In this document: positions 18,377 to 27,523 of the stretch, one piece after another
How the letters are laid out: each line of letters opens with the position of its first letter
How positions within the stretch are numbered: position 1 is the stretch's first letter
NCBI GenBank assembly: GCA_021805275.1
Contig: JAJZFQ010000192.1
Location: 62,001 to 126,000, forward strand
Source: Pseudomonadota bacterium
Lineage (GTDB): Bacteria > Pseudomonadota > Gammaproteobacteria > Steroidobacterales > Steroidobacteraceae
DNA: 64,000 nt
Direction: 5' to 3'
Notes under the pieces: generated by a model
Database searches by the model: none
Told to the model about the DNA's origin: nothing
The model's input: only the letters and a program-made list of their open reading frames with translations
Position numbers and translations under genes: made by a program

Positions 18377-18419
18377 AAAAAGCCTCGAGGGCGGAGCCTT
18401 GCGGCGTCCGCCCCCGAGG
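18377..18419 (-). terminator. Rho-independent terminator downstream of fliC
   Basis: On the minus strand a 13-bp stem (CCTCGGGGGCGGA with TCCGCCCTCGAGG, one G-U pair) encloses an inner GCC-GCAA-GGC hairpin with a GNRA tetraloop, followed by C and five T. This is a strong intrinsic terminator 46 bp after the fliC stop. It should keep flagellin mRNA abundant relative to fliD. Confidence 0.88.
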
Positions 18420-18465
18420 GCATCCATTTCGAGCCGTGTGGCTCATTCCATTCGGGGTCCGATCC

Positions 18466-19818
18466 TTACGGCAGCTTCTGCAGCAGCGTGAGGACGTTCT
18501 GCGGGATGGTATTCGCCTGGGCGACCATCGCCGTGCTCGCCTGCTGCAGAATCTGGGCCTTGGAGAGGTCCGAGGTCGCCTGCGCGTAGTTCGCATCGAC
18601 GATCGAGCTCTTCGCGGCGCTCAGGTTCGTCGCGTCGGTCTGCAGACCGGTCACGGCAGCCTGGAAGCGGTTCTGATAGGCACCGAGATCGGCGCTGCTA
18701 GTGGCAATCTGCTGCAGCGCGTTATCGATCGAAATCAGTGCCAGGTTCGAGTTGTCGACCGAATTGACGTTCAGGCCATTCAGATGCAGGACCGACGAGG
18801 AGGTGGTCGTCGCACCGGCGGCTGTGTAGCTGCCGACCGTGTACGAACTGGTCACCCCGAGGTCGGTGGTGATCGCCGTGTCCTGGGCGGCGGTCAGTGT
18901 CAGCGCGTTGCCGGCGGCGTCAGTTCCCGCGGTGGTCGTGACGGTCACGACGTGGCCATAGCCGGCGGTGGCCGTGCCGCTGATCTGAATGCCGGTGCCC
19001 GCGCTATTGACCGTGGCGACGAGTCCGCCGACCGAGCTCAGCGCCTGGTTGATGCCCGCCGCGACGCTCTTGAGGTCGGTAGCGGAATTGCCGGTGAGGC
19101 TGATCGCATTCGTGTTGTAGCTGGTACCGTCGACGCTGACCGACAAGGTCACCGATGAGCCGTTCACCGCGGTGCCGAGATCACTGGAAGAGGCGAGGTT
19201 TGCCGCACTGTAGGTCCCGCCGACGCCAGCAGTGCCGGTGATCGTGCCGCCGGTGACGGTCTTGATGCTCTGGCCGGCGGCCGTGGTCATGCCGGTGTAG
19301 TAGTTGCCGATCGCCGTTGAGCCCGCATTGGAGATTGAGCCGACCGTGATGGTCTGACCGGCATTGGCGCCTACCTGGAAGGTCGCGCCCTGGAACGTGC
19401 CATCGAGCAGGTTCACGCCGTTGAACTGCGTCTGCGAGGCGACGCTGTTGATGTCGTTCATCAGCTGCTGGAACTGCGCATTCAGGTCGGCGCGGTCGCT
19501 GGCGCTGTTGGTCGCGTTGAGCGATTCCACCGCAAGACTGCGCATCGACTGCAGGTCGTTGGCGATGCCGCTCATTGCACCGGAGGCGGTCTGAGACAGT
19601 GACACGCCGTCGTTGGCGTTCTGGATCGCCTGATTCAGACCGTTGACCTGCGAGGTCATGCCCATCGAGATCGCATAGCCAGCGGCGTCGTTGGCTGCGG
19701 TGTTGATCCGCAGGCCCGAGGACAGCTGCTGCAGCGCGGTCGTGAGCTGATTGCCGGACGTCGTCAGACTGTTCTGCGCAATGAGTGAGTTGATGTTCGT
19801 ATTAAGGACGAGTGACAT
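18466..19818 (-). CDS. fliC: Flagellin
   Basis: A 450-residue filament subunit. Both conserved D0/D1 ends are present: the N-terminus MSLVLNTNINSLIAQNSL with QLSSGLRINTAANDAAG, and the C-terminus from NALQQIATSSADLGAYQNRFQ to NVLTLLQKLP. The central region (about 170-360) is rich in Ser, Thr, Gly and Ala and is the likely glycosylated surface. The final residues LLQKLP diverge from the usual LLR ending. AGGAG precedes the ATG. A FliA promoter lies upstream and a strong terminator downstream, as expected for a highly expressed monocistronic gene. Its partners FliS and FliD are encoded next door, followed by a GT41 gene. Confidence 0.97.
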   Translation of the reverse strand: MSLVLNTNINSLIAQNSLTTSGNQLTTALQQLSSGLRINTAANDAAGYAISMGMTSQVNGLNQAIQNANDGVSLSQTASGAMSGIANDLQSMRSLAVESLNATNSASDRADLNAQFQQLMNDINSVASQTQFNGVNLLDGTFQGATFQVGANAGQTITVGSISNAGSTAIGNYYTGMTTAAGQSIKTVTGGTITGTAGVGGTYSAANLASSSDLGTAVNGSSVTLSVSVDGTSYNTNAISLTGNSATDLKSVAAGINQALSSVGGLVATVNSAGTGIQISGTATAGYGHVVTVTTTAGTDAAGNALTLTAAQDTAITTDLGVTSSYTVGSYTAAGATTTSSSVLHLNGLNVNSVDNSNLALISIDNALQQIATSSADLGAYQNRFQAAVTGLQTDATNLSAAKSSIVDANYAQATSDLSKAQILQQASTAMVAQANTIPQNVLTLLQKLP

Positions 19819-19912
19819 GGTCGAGTGCTCCTGAGGGCTCTGTCAGGCGCCGGACACCCGTCCGTCGCACTGGTGGGTGGCGTGGGTTGCACGTGCATCC
19901 CCATCAGCACCG

Positions 19913-19939
19913 TTATCGGACGGACCCGGTTGAACTTGA
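19913..19939 (-). promoter_or_regulatory. FliA (sigma28) promoter of fliC
   Basis: On the minus strand -35 TCAAGTTC, 11-nt spacer, -10 TCCGATAA (7 of 8 to GCCGATAA). Predicted start near 19905 leaves an 85-90 nt leader with AGGAG before the ATG. The -35 overlaps a small inverted repeat (CTTGA-GGAT-TCAAG). Confidence 0.88.
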
Positions 19940-20009
19940 ATCCTCAAGCGGCTTCCTGGTGGAAATGCGCGCTGCGTCACAATGGCTTGCCGTGCGCTCG
20001 CCGTCGGGC

Positions 20010-21206
20010 TCAGATGTACTTGAACAGCGTCAGTTGCATCATTGAAGCGTAGGACGCTTGAGCGGCCTGCAGCGCCAGCTCCTCGGTCGACAGCCGGGTG
20101 GTGGCAGCAGCGTAATTCGTGTCCGAAATCTGTGAAATCGAGGTCTGCAGCGTCGTTTGCTGGCTCTGTGCCGTGGTGGAGGCGGCCGAGACCGCATTCT
20201 GCCGCGCTCCGACGGACGCCTGCACCTGGTTGAGGTTATTCAGCGCGCCGTCGAGCTGCTGGAGCACGCCGTTCAATTGTGTGCTCAGCTGAGCGGAGCT
20301 CAGGGTGGTCGAATTGAGGCTACCGATGGCGCTGGCAATCGTCGCGAAGACACTCGTCGTGCCGGCGGGCGCGATCGTGAATTGATCGCCGCCGGCGGGC
20401 ACGCCGCTGAATGAGAGCTGTATCCCCTTGAATGATATCGAGAAAGCTCCGCCTGACGTCGCGGCGTCCGTGCCCGAGGCCACCACCGCACCGCTGCTGT
20501 TGGTGACTTGGTACTGGGTCGGACTGGAGAAGGACACGGTATAGGTATCCGGCGTCCAGGCAGACGGGTTTGTGACTGTGCCCGGTCCGAGCGATGCAGT
20601 CCCTGTATTGGCCGGTGCGGCGGCTGTCGTGAACGTGCCGTTGCCAGCGGGCAGATTCATGAACACCGAGCTGCCGGTGTCGCCGACGGAGATCTGCTGA
20701 TCGGGGCTGATCTGCACCTGGCTGACTGAATTTGCCCCGTTGTAGCTCACCGATGTGCCGTTCTGCGCGAACGGCTGCGTGCCGCTCGCGAAGCCGCTGA
20801 ACAGGTAATTTCCCTGCGAATCCTTGCTGTTGCCGATGGCCACCATCTGCTGCTGCAGCTGCGTCAGTTGCGTGGCGATGCTCTGGCGGGCATTGGCGCT
20901 CAGCGACGCGTTATTGGCTTCGACCATCAGACTGCGGATGCTCTGCAGGGTATTGGTGGCATCGGTGAGGGACTGGGTCTCGAGGTTGAGGTTGGCGGTG
21001 ACCAGATTACCGTTCGTCACGTACTGGCTTGAGGCCGACAGCTGGGTGGTGAGCTGCACGACCTGCGACATGCCGACCGGGTTGTCCGCCGCGGACTGGA
21101 TCTGCTTGCCGGTGGACAGCTGCGTCTGCGTCTTGGTCATCGCCTGCTGCAGCGCGTCCATCTGGTCGACGGCGTTCATCTGAAATGACAGGGTCGAGAT
21201 CGTCAC
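20010..21206 (-). CDS. flgL: Hook-filament junction protein FlgL (HAP3)
   Basis: A 398-residue protein joining hook to filament. The ends are flagellin-like: N-terminal QMDALQQAMTKTQTQLSTGKQIQSAADNP and C-terminal AAATTRLSTEELALQAAQASYASMM. Start is GTG at 21206, four bases after the flgK stop. It is the last gene of the flgB operon. Residues about 199-282 form a Thr/Ser-rich inserted domain (TYTVSFSSPTQYQVTN ... GDQFTI) that also occurs twice in the neighbouring FlgK, suggesting a shared surface-exposed module. Confidence 0.94.
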   Translation of the reverse strand: MTISTLSFQMNAVDQMDALQQAMTKTQTQLSTGKQIQSAADNPVGMSQVVQLTTQLSASSQYVTNGNLVTANLNLETQSLTDATNTLQSIRSLMVEANNASLSANARQSIATQLTQLQQQMVAIGNSKDSQGNYLFSGFASGTQPFAQNGTSVSYNGANSVSQVQISPDQQISVGDTGSSVFMNLPAGNGTFTTAAAPANTGTASLGPGTVTNPSAWTPDTYTVSFSSPTQYQVTNSSGAVVASGTDAATSGGAFSISFKGIQLSFSGVPAGGDQFTIAPAGTTSVFATIASAIGSLNSTTLSSAQLSTQLNGVLQQLDGALNNLNQVQASVGARQNAVSAASTTAQSQQTTLQTSISQISDTNYAAATTRLSTEELALQAAQASYASMMQLTLFKYI

Positions 21207-21210
21207 GGCG

Positions 21211-23112
21211 TTACCCTACGGCTTGAATGAGTGACGTGAACATCTGGTTCGAGATCGAAATGACCTGCGCCATTGCCTGATAGGCTTGCTGGTAGCGCAG
21301 CACGTCGGCGGCCTGCTGATCGAGGTTGACGCCGGTGGCGTTGCTGAGGGCCGTCGTGGCGGTCTGGTTCACGTTCTGCTGCGCCGCGGCGTTGTTCTGC
21401 GCCTGCTGGGTGAGCACGCCTACCTGGCTCACCAGATTAGTCGCGGCGGCGGCGACCGACGTGGTGCCGCCGTCGAGAGCATTCGACGACAGACCGTTGA
21501 TCATGGCGAGCACATTGCTGTTGTCGCCGGTGTTGGCGGTGCTGTTCGGCCCGACAGTGAACGAATCGTTGGCGGCCGGCGTACCGGTGAGCGTGAGCTG
21601 CTGGTTGCCGAAGGTGATCGGCGTACCGCTGGTGTATGTGCCGCTCGTGACCGTGGCGCCGGTGCCGGTGTTCGTCACGGTGTACTGGGTCGGGCTGCTG
21701 AACGTCACGGCGTACGTGTTGCCGGAATAACTGGCCGGATTCGTCACTCCGGCGGTGCTGACCGTCGCCGTGCCGGTATTGGTGGTGCCCGGGGTGGCCT
21801 GCACCAGCGATGCGGCAGCCACCTGCGATGGGCTGGTCAGCTGCATGGTGAGCCCAGTGGTCGCGCCGGCGGTCGGCTCGATGAGGTAGCTGTCACTGTT
21901 CGCTGGCGTACCACTCACGATCACAGACAAACCAGCCGCCTGGAACGGACTGCCGGCAGTTCCGTTGCCGCTCATGGGAACCGGCTGGCCGGTTGTCTGG
22001 TCGGTCAGCGTCCAGGCGCCGCCCGCGTACTGCAACGTGTAGTTGTCGGTGGTTAGCTGGCTGAGCGCAGTGCGGCTCACGCTCACGGTCGAAGTGCCGG
22101 CGTTGCCCGAATTTGGCAAGACCTGAACGCCGCCGACCGTGAACATCGGCTGACCGGGTGTGCCGTTCAGAGTCATGCCGGCCTGCTGCTGCTGATTGAC
22201 CAGGGTGGCCACCGCCACGCTGATGCGGCCGAGGGCATTCTGCGTCGGATTGATAACTTGGCTGCGGGCGCTCAGCAAGCCGCCGATCTGCCCGCCGGAC
22301 ATGGAGCTGGTGATGTCGGCCACGCCCGTCGGGGTCTGGATGCCGATCGTCAGCTGCGTGGGATCGTACGCTCCGGGACTGGTGGCCAGTTGCTGGGCAA
22401 CGCCGCCAGAGACCAGTGCCTGGCCATTGCCGATGTAGACGTCCTCGGAGCCATTCGATTGCGGCAGCGTCTGGACGGACACGTACTGACTCAGCTGAGT
22501 GATCAGGGTGTCGCGCTGGTCAAGCAGCTGGTTGGGAGTCTGTCCCGAGGTTGTCGCTGCCGCGATCTGCTGATTCAGCGTCGCAATGTTGCTCGCGAGA
22601 GTATTGATCTGCGAGACATCGGTGCCGATCGTGGACTCAAGCTGTGAGCTGTACTGTCCGATCTGCGAATCGTACGACTGCAGTTGCTGCGCCAGGGCCT
22701 GCCCCTGGCTGAGCAGCGCCTGGCGGGCCGAGGTCGAGGTCGGGGAGGTCGATACCGACTGCAGGGCATTGACGAAGCTCTGCAGGCTGGCCGAGAGACC
22801 GGTGCTCGAATCGCTCAGCATATTGTCGATCTGCTGCGCCTGGGTGGCGAGCGTGTTGTAGCTTGAGTAGCTCGACTGCGAGGTTCTCACCTGCTGCGTC
22901 AACTGCGTGCTATACGCGCGCGTGATGCTCTGAACCTGCACGCCACCGCCGACATATCCGGCGCCGGTGAACTGACCCGGCTCGGGTGTGAGATTGGCCG
23001 TCTCGACGCTGTAGCCGGTCGTCGAGGCGTTCGCGATGTTATTGCTGGTGACGTCGAGAGCCTGCTGGAACGCGAGCAGCCCCGAAACGCTAGTCGAAAG
23101 CAGGTCAGCCAT
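21211..23112 (-). CDS. flgK: Hook-associated protein FlgK (HAP1)
   Basis: A 633-residue junction protein. The N-terminus (SVSGLLAFQQALDVTSNNIANASTTGYS) and C-terminus (VNLDQQAADVLRYQQAYQAMAQVIS) carry the conserved rod/hook-family motifs. The middle contains two repeats of one domain, about 337-416 (DNYTLQYAGGAWTLTD ... NSDSYLIEP) and about 445-524 (NTYAVTFSSPTQYTVTN ... NDSFTVGP), related to the insert of FlgL. It lies 12 bp after flgJ and 4 bp before flgL. Length is at the high end for the family because of these inserts. Confidence 0.95.
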   Translation of the reverse strand: MADLLSTSVSGLLAFQQALDVTSNNIANASTTGYSVETANLTPEPGQFTGAGYVGGGVQVQSITRAYSTQLTQQVRTSQSSYSSYNTLATQAQQIDNMLSDSSTGLSASLQSFVNALQSVSTSPTSTSARQALLSQGQALAQQLQSYDSQIGQYSSQLESTIGTDVSQINTLASNIATLNQQIAAATTSGQTPNQLLDQRDTLITQLSQYVSVQTLPQSNGSEDVYIGNGQALVSGGVAQQLATSPGAYDPTQLTIGIQTPTGVADITSSMSGGQIGGLLSARSQVINPTQNALGRISVAVATLVNQQQQAGMTLNGTPGQPMFTVGGVQVLPNSGNAGTSTVSVSRTALSQLTTDNYTLQYAGGAWTLTDQTTGQPVPMSGNGTAGSPFQAAGLSVIVSGTPANSDSYLIEPTAGATTGLTMQLTSPSQVAAASLVQATPGTTNTGTATVSTAGVTNPASYSGNTYAVTFSSPTQYTVTNTGTGATVTSGTYTSGTPITFGNQQLTLTGTPAANDSFTVGPNSTANTGDNSNVLAMINGLSSNALDGGTTSVAAAATNLVSQVGVLTQQAQNNAAAQQNVNQTATTALSNATGVNLDQQAADVLRYQQAYQAMAQVISISNQMFTSLIQAVG

Positions 23113-23124
23113 GACTCACGGCCC

Positions 23125-24096
23125 TCAGAGCGCGCTAGTGCGGGTAGAGATCGGCTGAGCCGCCGAAAGCTTTAAGGCTCCCGAGCCTCCCTGGGCCTCG
23201 AGCGTTTGGCTCAGGCTGGCGGCGATCGCGGTCAGCTTGTGGGCATAATTCGGATCCGTAGCATAGCCGCCCTGTTGGAGGGCCGAGGCGAACGCGCCGA
23301 CGTTATTGCCGGTGCCGAGCGCGGCGGCGTAGCGCGGGTTGCTGCTGAGGAGGTTGGCGTAATCCTGGAAGCACTCGGCGCAACTGCCGTAGGCGCGGAA
23401 GGGTGCCTGCACTGCGACCGGCGAACCCTTGACATATTCCTCGGTCGCGCTCTGCACGCTGGCGCCGCGCCACAGACCCGTCGCCTTGATGCCGAACAAA
23501 TTGTTGCTCGTCTGTCCGGCGGCGGTCCGCGGCAGGCTGCGGCCCCAGTCAGTCTCGAGCGCGGCCTGGGCAACGAGCCCGACGGGGCTCACGCCCAGTT
23601 GCCGGGCAGCGCGCTCGGCGTCGGGCCAGACGGATCGGGCGAACGCGCTCTGCTGTTCGGGGCTCACCGCTTTGGCTGTGCTTGCGGCCGGTGAACCGGC
23701 CGGCTCGCTCCGGACCTGCGGGGCGCCGCCTGCGGCCGGTGCTGCCGCGGTGACCGCGCCGGTGGCCGACGGGCTCGATCCGCCGGATCCGGACCACTGG
23801 CGGCGCAGCTGCTGCACGAGCATCTCGGCCAGGCCGAAGGTGTGCGTCTTGCTCAGCTGGATAGACAGCTGCTGGTCGTAGAGATCCTGGTAGAAGCGCG
23901 ACTGGGAGGAGCCGAACAGCGGATCCTTGAAGTTCGCCGCCCGCGCGCTCTTCAGCATCATGTCGAGGAACAGGCTCTCGAACTGCCGGGCGGCAGCCTT
24001 GAGCGCCTGCGGGTTGTGCGCAGCCGCCTCGCGCTTGAGAGTCGCGAGCGACTGTGCATCGGCAAACAGACTTGGATCGGCGAGCGGCAGCGTCAT
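23125..24096 (-). CDS. flgJ: Rod-capping protein / peptidoglycan hydrolase FlgJ
   Basis: A 323-residue two-domain protein. Residues 1-105 are the rod-scaffold domain ([22 protein letters not shown]). After an Ala/Pro linker, residues about 155-305 form a glucosaminidase domain with the catalytic glutamate in AALETDWG and motifs NNLFGIKA and [11 protein letters not shown]. It would open the peptidoglycan for the growing rod. The ATG overlaps the flgI stop (ATGA), so translation is coupled. The dual-domain form is typical of beta- and gammaproteobacteria. Confidence 0.95.
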   Translation of the reverse strand: MTLPLADPSLFADAQSLATLKREAAAHNPQALKAAARQFESLFLDMMLKSARAANFKDPLFGSSQSRFYQDLYDQQLSIQLSKTHTFGLAEMLVQQLRRQWSGSGGSSPSATGAVTAAAPAAGGAPQVRSEPAGSPAASTAKAVSPEQQSAFARSVWPDAERAARQLGVSPVGLVAQAALETDWGRSLPRTAAGQTSNNLFGIKATGLWRGASVQSATEEYVKGSPVAVQAPFRAYGSCAECFQDYANLLSSNPRYAAALGTGNNVGAFASALQQGGYATDPNYAHKLTAIAASLSQTLEAQGGSGALKLSAAQPISTRTSAL

Positions 24097-25235
24097 ATCA
24101 CGATCAGCTGCGCGCGCAGCGCGCCGGCCTCCTTCAGTGCCTCGAGAATTGCCACCAAGTCGCTCGGCGTCGCCCCCACGGAGTTCACTGCGCGCACGAT
24201 CTGGTTGAGGTTGACGCCTGCGGGGAACTTAAACATGTGCGCCTTCTGCTGACGAATGTTGATCGTGCTCTGCGGTACGACCTCGGTGGATCCGGCCGCG
24301 AACGGATTGGGCTGGCTGACGCCGTAATGTTCGCTGATAGTCACCGAAAGCGAACCGCTTGAAACGGCCGCCGCCATGACACGTACCTGCGAGCTGATCA
24401 CCACCGTGCCGGTGCGTGAATTGATGATCACCCGCGCCGGCGGAGTCCCCGGGGCAACATTGAGATTCTGCAGCGCGGCGATGTATGCGGTTCGTTGACT
24501 CGGATCCATCGGAGCCCGCACGCGCACCGAAACTGAATCGAGCGCGGCGGCAGTCCCGGCCCCGAAGGTCTTGTTGATCAGTTCGGTGAGCCGCGTCGCC
24601 GTGGTGAAGCTTGGGGTGTCGAGATTCAGGGTTACGAACGGCTGGCTGTCGAAATTCGTAGGCACGGAGCGCTCCACGGTCGCGCCGTTCGGAATTCGTC
24701 CGCTGCTCGGGATGTTCACCGTAACGCTTGAGCCGTCCGCGCCCGTGGCGCCGAAGCCATTCACGAGCACGCTGCCCTGAGCAATGGCGTACACCTGCCC
24801 GTCCGCGCCCTTCAGCGGGGTCATGATGAGACTGCCGCCGCGCAGGCTGGTCGCGTTGCCGATCGAAGAGACTGTGATGTCGATGGTCTGGCCCGGTTGG
24901 GCGAACGGCGGTAGGTTGGCGTGGACCGTGACGGCGGCGACGTTCTTCAGCTGCGGATTGGAGTTCGGCGGAATCGTAACGCCGAACTTCTCCAGCATGT
25001 TCTCGATGCTCTGCACCGTAAAGGGCGTCTGCGTGGTCTGATCGCCGGTACCGTCCAGGCCCACGACAAGGCCGTAGCCCACCAGCTGGTTGTTGCGCAC
25101 GCCAGCGACGGACGCGAGATCGCGCACGTGCTCGGCGTGTGCGGTGCCGCAAGCGGCGAGCAGAGCCAGCGCTCCGAACAACGCGCAGACGAGTCGTTCA
25201 AGCGGAAGCGCGAGGCGATGGCGATAGTGCTTCAT
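24093..25235 (-). CDS. flgI: Flagellar P-ring protein
   Basis: A 380-residue periplasmic protein that forms the peptidoglycan ring of the basal body. A signal peptide (about 1-34, ending GTAHA) is followed by the hallmark [29 protein letters not shown] and by [12 protein letters not shown] and [22 protein letters not shown]. The frame also has a GTG two codons upstream (25241); the ATG at 25235 is preferred. It sits 18 bp after flgH and overlaps flgJ by 4 bp. Confidence 0.96.
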   Translation of the reverse strand: MKHYRHRLALPLERLVCALFGALALLAACGTAHAEHVRDLASVAGVRNNQLVGYGLVVGLDGTGDQTTQTPFTVQSIENMLEKFGVTIPPNSNPQLKNVAAVTVHANLPPFAQPGQTIDITVSSIGNATSLRGGSLIMTPLKGADGQVYAIAQGSVLVNGFGATGADGSSVTVNIPSSGRIPNGATVERSVPTNFDSQPFVTLNLDTPSFTTATRLTELINKTFGAGTAAALDSVSVRVRAPMDPSQRTAYIAALQNLNVAPGTPPARVIINSRTGTVVISSQVRVMAAAVSSGSLSVTISEHYGVSQPNPFAAGSTEVVPQSTINIRQQKAHMFKFPAGVNLNQIVRAVNSVGATPSDLVAILEALKEAGALRAQLIVI

Positions 25236-25253
25236 GGTCACGATTGATCTGCT

Positions 25254-25949
25254 TCAGAATGGGAGCCATGGGAGATTGAAGAAGCGCGACAGCAGACCCG
25301 GCCGGTTGGCGTCGCTCAAAGCGCCGCCCTGTCCGTAAGCGATGCGCGCATCGGCGACCTGTTGGGAGGAGATGGTGTTCGCCGCCGATATGTCGATCGG
25401 GCGGATGACTCCCTCGAGGCGCACATATTCCTCTGCCTGATTGATCTGCATCTCCGTCTGCCCGCGCACCAGCAGGTTGCCGTTTGGCAGACGCCGTATG
25501 ACGGTGACGGTGATCGCGCCGACCAGGCTGTCACTCTGCGTGCTGTCGCCTGCGCCGTTGAATGAATTCGCGTTGTTGATCGACCCGCCGAGGACCTGGT
25601 TGCCGTGGAAGGTCATGGGGATCCCGAACAGCGACGGCACGGACATCGAATCCTTGGTGGCCTTCGAGGTGTCGGTGGCCGATTTGTTCGACGCGGCGGT
25701 TGCCTCGTTCAGCAGGACCGTCACGGTGTCGCCGATGGTGTGCGCCGTCGGGTTCTCGAACAAGCCGCCGCCGTTGTAGCCGGCGTGATAAATCGCCCCG
25801 TCGGCAACCGGTGTGGCAATCTGCGGCATGTCGAACGAGCTGTCGTAGTGCGGCTGGGGAATGGTGGAGCAGGCGCACAGGAGCACGGCAAGCAGTGCGG
25901 TTGGACAGCGACGCAGCAGTCGGTGGTAATCGGTCACGATCGTCCTCAC
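25254..25949 (-). CDS. flgH: Flagellar L-ring lipoprotein
   Basis: A 231-residue outer-membrane lipoprotein ring subunit. The start is GTG at 25949, overlapping the flgG stop (GTGA). A signal sequence ending LLAVLLCAC provides the lipid-attachment cysteine, with a slightly atypical lipobox (Cys at -2). The family pattern [24 protein letters not shown] and LRGVIRP-like segment ([20 protein letters not shown]) are present, with a C-terminus ending FFNLPWLPF. It pairs with FlgI in the LP ring. Confidence 0.95.
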   Translation of the reverse strand: MRTIVTDYHRLLRRCPTALLAVLLCACSTIPQPHYDSSFDMPQIATPVADGAIYHAGYNGGGLFENPTAHTIGDTVTVLLNEATAASNKSATDTSKATKDSMSVPSLFGIPMTFHGNQVLGGSINNANSFNGAGDSTQSDSLVGAITVTVIRRLPNGNLLVRGQTEMQINQAEEYVRLEGVIRPIDISAANTISSQQVADARIAYGQGGALSDANRPGLLSRFFNLPWLPF

Positions 25950-26731
25950 ATGTTCTGAGTAGCGTACTGAAGCATCTGCGACACGGTCGAGATTGCCTTG
26001 GAGTTCATCTCGTACGCCCGCTGCGTCTCAATCATGTCGACCAGCGACTCGACGACATTTACGTTAGAGGCTTCGAGCTCCCCCTGGCCCACAGTCCCCA
26101 GACCGTTCGTTCCCGGTGTGCCGGTCTGCGGCGAGCCGCTTGCCGCGGACTGCACGAGCATGTTGTTGCCGACGGGCTGCAGTCCGGTCGGATTGATGAA
26201 GTTCGCGAGCTGGATCTGGCCGACCTGGCTGGGAGCAGGCTGTCCGGGCAGCGTCACGCTCACCGTGCCGTCGGTGCCGATGGTGACGCTCTGGGCGCCC
26301 TGCGGGATCGTAATCCCGGGCTGTACGACATAGCCGCTGGCCGTGACCATTTGCCCTTGCGCATCAACCTGGAAGCTGCCGTCGCGCGTGTACGCCAGGG
26401 TGCCGTCCGGCATCTGCACCTGGAAGAAGCCCTGACCCTGGATCGCCATGTCAAGCGGATTGCCGGTCTGCGTCAGGCTGCCCTGGCTGTAATTCTTCTC
26501 CGTGGCGACCAGACGCACCCCGGTCCCGATGGACAGACCCGACGGCGACTGGGTCGACTGGGTGGTGTTCGCGCCGACCTGTTCGCGGTTCTGGTAGAGC
26601 AGGTCCTCGAAGACGGCTCGATCGCTCTTGAAGCCTGTGGTGTTGACGTTGGCCAGGTTGTTGGCAATCACCGACATCTCGGTGTTCTGGGCGTCGAGAC
26701 CGGTTTTTGCGGCCCACAGTGCTGCGTCCAT
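25946..26731 (-). CDS. flgG: Flagellar distal rod protein
   Basis: A 261-residue distal rod subunit, normal length. The N-terminus [32 protein letters not shown] and the C-terminus [28 protein letters not shown] carry the rod-family motifs; the central domain includes [20 protein letters not shown]. It follows flgF by 26 bp and overlaps flgH. Confidence 0.97.
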   Translation of the reverse strand: MDAALWAAKTGLDAQNTEMSVIANNLANVNTTGFKSDRAVFEDLLYQNREQVGANTTQSTQSPSGLSIGTGVRLVATEKNYSQGSLTQTGNPLDMAIQGQGFFQVQMPDGTLAYTRDGSFQVDAQGQMVTASGYVVQPGITIPQGAQSVTIGTDGTVSVTLPGQPAPSQVGQIQLANFINPTGLQPVGNNMLVQSAASGSPQTGTPGTNGLGTVGQGELEASNVNVVESLVDMIETQRAYEMNSKAISTVSQMLQYATQNM

Positions 26732-26757
26732 AGATTTACCCTCGTGCTGAGGCTACG

Positions 26758-27498
26758 TTAATTCGGCTGCAACATCTGGCTGGAGGCAGCCGAGTTGCTC
26801 TTGTCGGCGTTCATGACCTTCACCTGAAGATCGAACGTACGGGCAAGATCGATCATGGTGACCATCGCGTTGGCGACGTCGACATTGCTCGATTCGAGAA
26901 CACCGGAGGCCAGCTGCACCGACCCGTCGGCCGGGGCGCTGCTGCCGTCGGCCATGACGAACAGACCATCCGGGCCACGGGTCAGGCTTTGCGGCGGCGG
27001 ATTTACCAGCTTGATCCGACCGACCGACACCAGTGTGTCCGGTGTCTGGCCCTGGGGCACCGCTGAGACGGTACCGTCGGCGCCGATCTTGATGGAAGTG
27101 CTGGGGGGCACGCTGATCGGTCCGCTGTCTCCGAGCACCAGTTGTCCGGTGCTCGTCACCAGCAGGCCGCTGGATTCCACGTGCAGATCGCCGTTTTGCG
27201 TATAGGCTTCTTTGCCGTTCGGACCCTGTACCGCTATGAATCCGTGTCCCTGAACGGCCACATCGAGGGCGCGTCCCGTTGTAATCATCGAGCCCGACGC
27301 GTTGCTCCATCCGTGGGTATTGTTCGTCGCGTAGACGCGTGACGCATAGCCGCTGCCCAGCACGGCCTGGCTCTGGAACGCGGATAGCTCGGCCTTGAAG
27401 CCGACGGTGTTGACGTTCGCCAGGTTGAAGTTGTTCACCGCCTGCGCGTTCAGGGTGTCCTGAGCGCCGGTCATGGCAACGTACAGCGATTTGTTCAC
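26758..27498 (-). CDS. flgF: Flagellar proximal rod protein FlgF
   Basis: A 246-residue rod protein. It starts with GTG (27498) and MNKSLYVAMTGAQDTLNAQAVN. The conserved ANNLANVNT motif is altered to NNFNLANVNTVGFK, still recognisable. The middle has GHGFIAVQGPNGKEAYTQNG and the C-terminus SSNVDVANAMVTMIDLARTFDLQ. It lies between flgE and flgG in the flgB operon. Confidence 0.94.
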   Translation of the reverse strand: MNKSLYVAMTGAQDTLNAQAVNNFNLANVNTVGFKAELSAFQSQAVLGSGYASRVYATNNTHGWSNASGSMITTGRALDVAVQGHGFIAVQGPNGKEAYTQNGDLHVESSGLLVTSTGQLVLGDSGPISVPPSTSIKIGADGTVSAVPQGQTPDTLVSVGRIKLVNPPPQSLTRGPDGLFVMADGSSAPADGSVQLASGVLESSNVDVANAMVTMIDLARTFDLQVKVMNADKSNSAASSQMLQPN

Positions 27499-27523
27499 GT
27501 GCGTCTCTCAGTGGCTCAAGACA

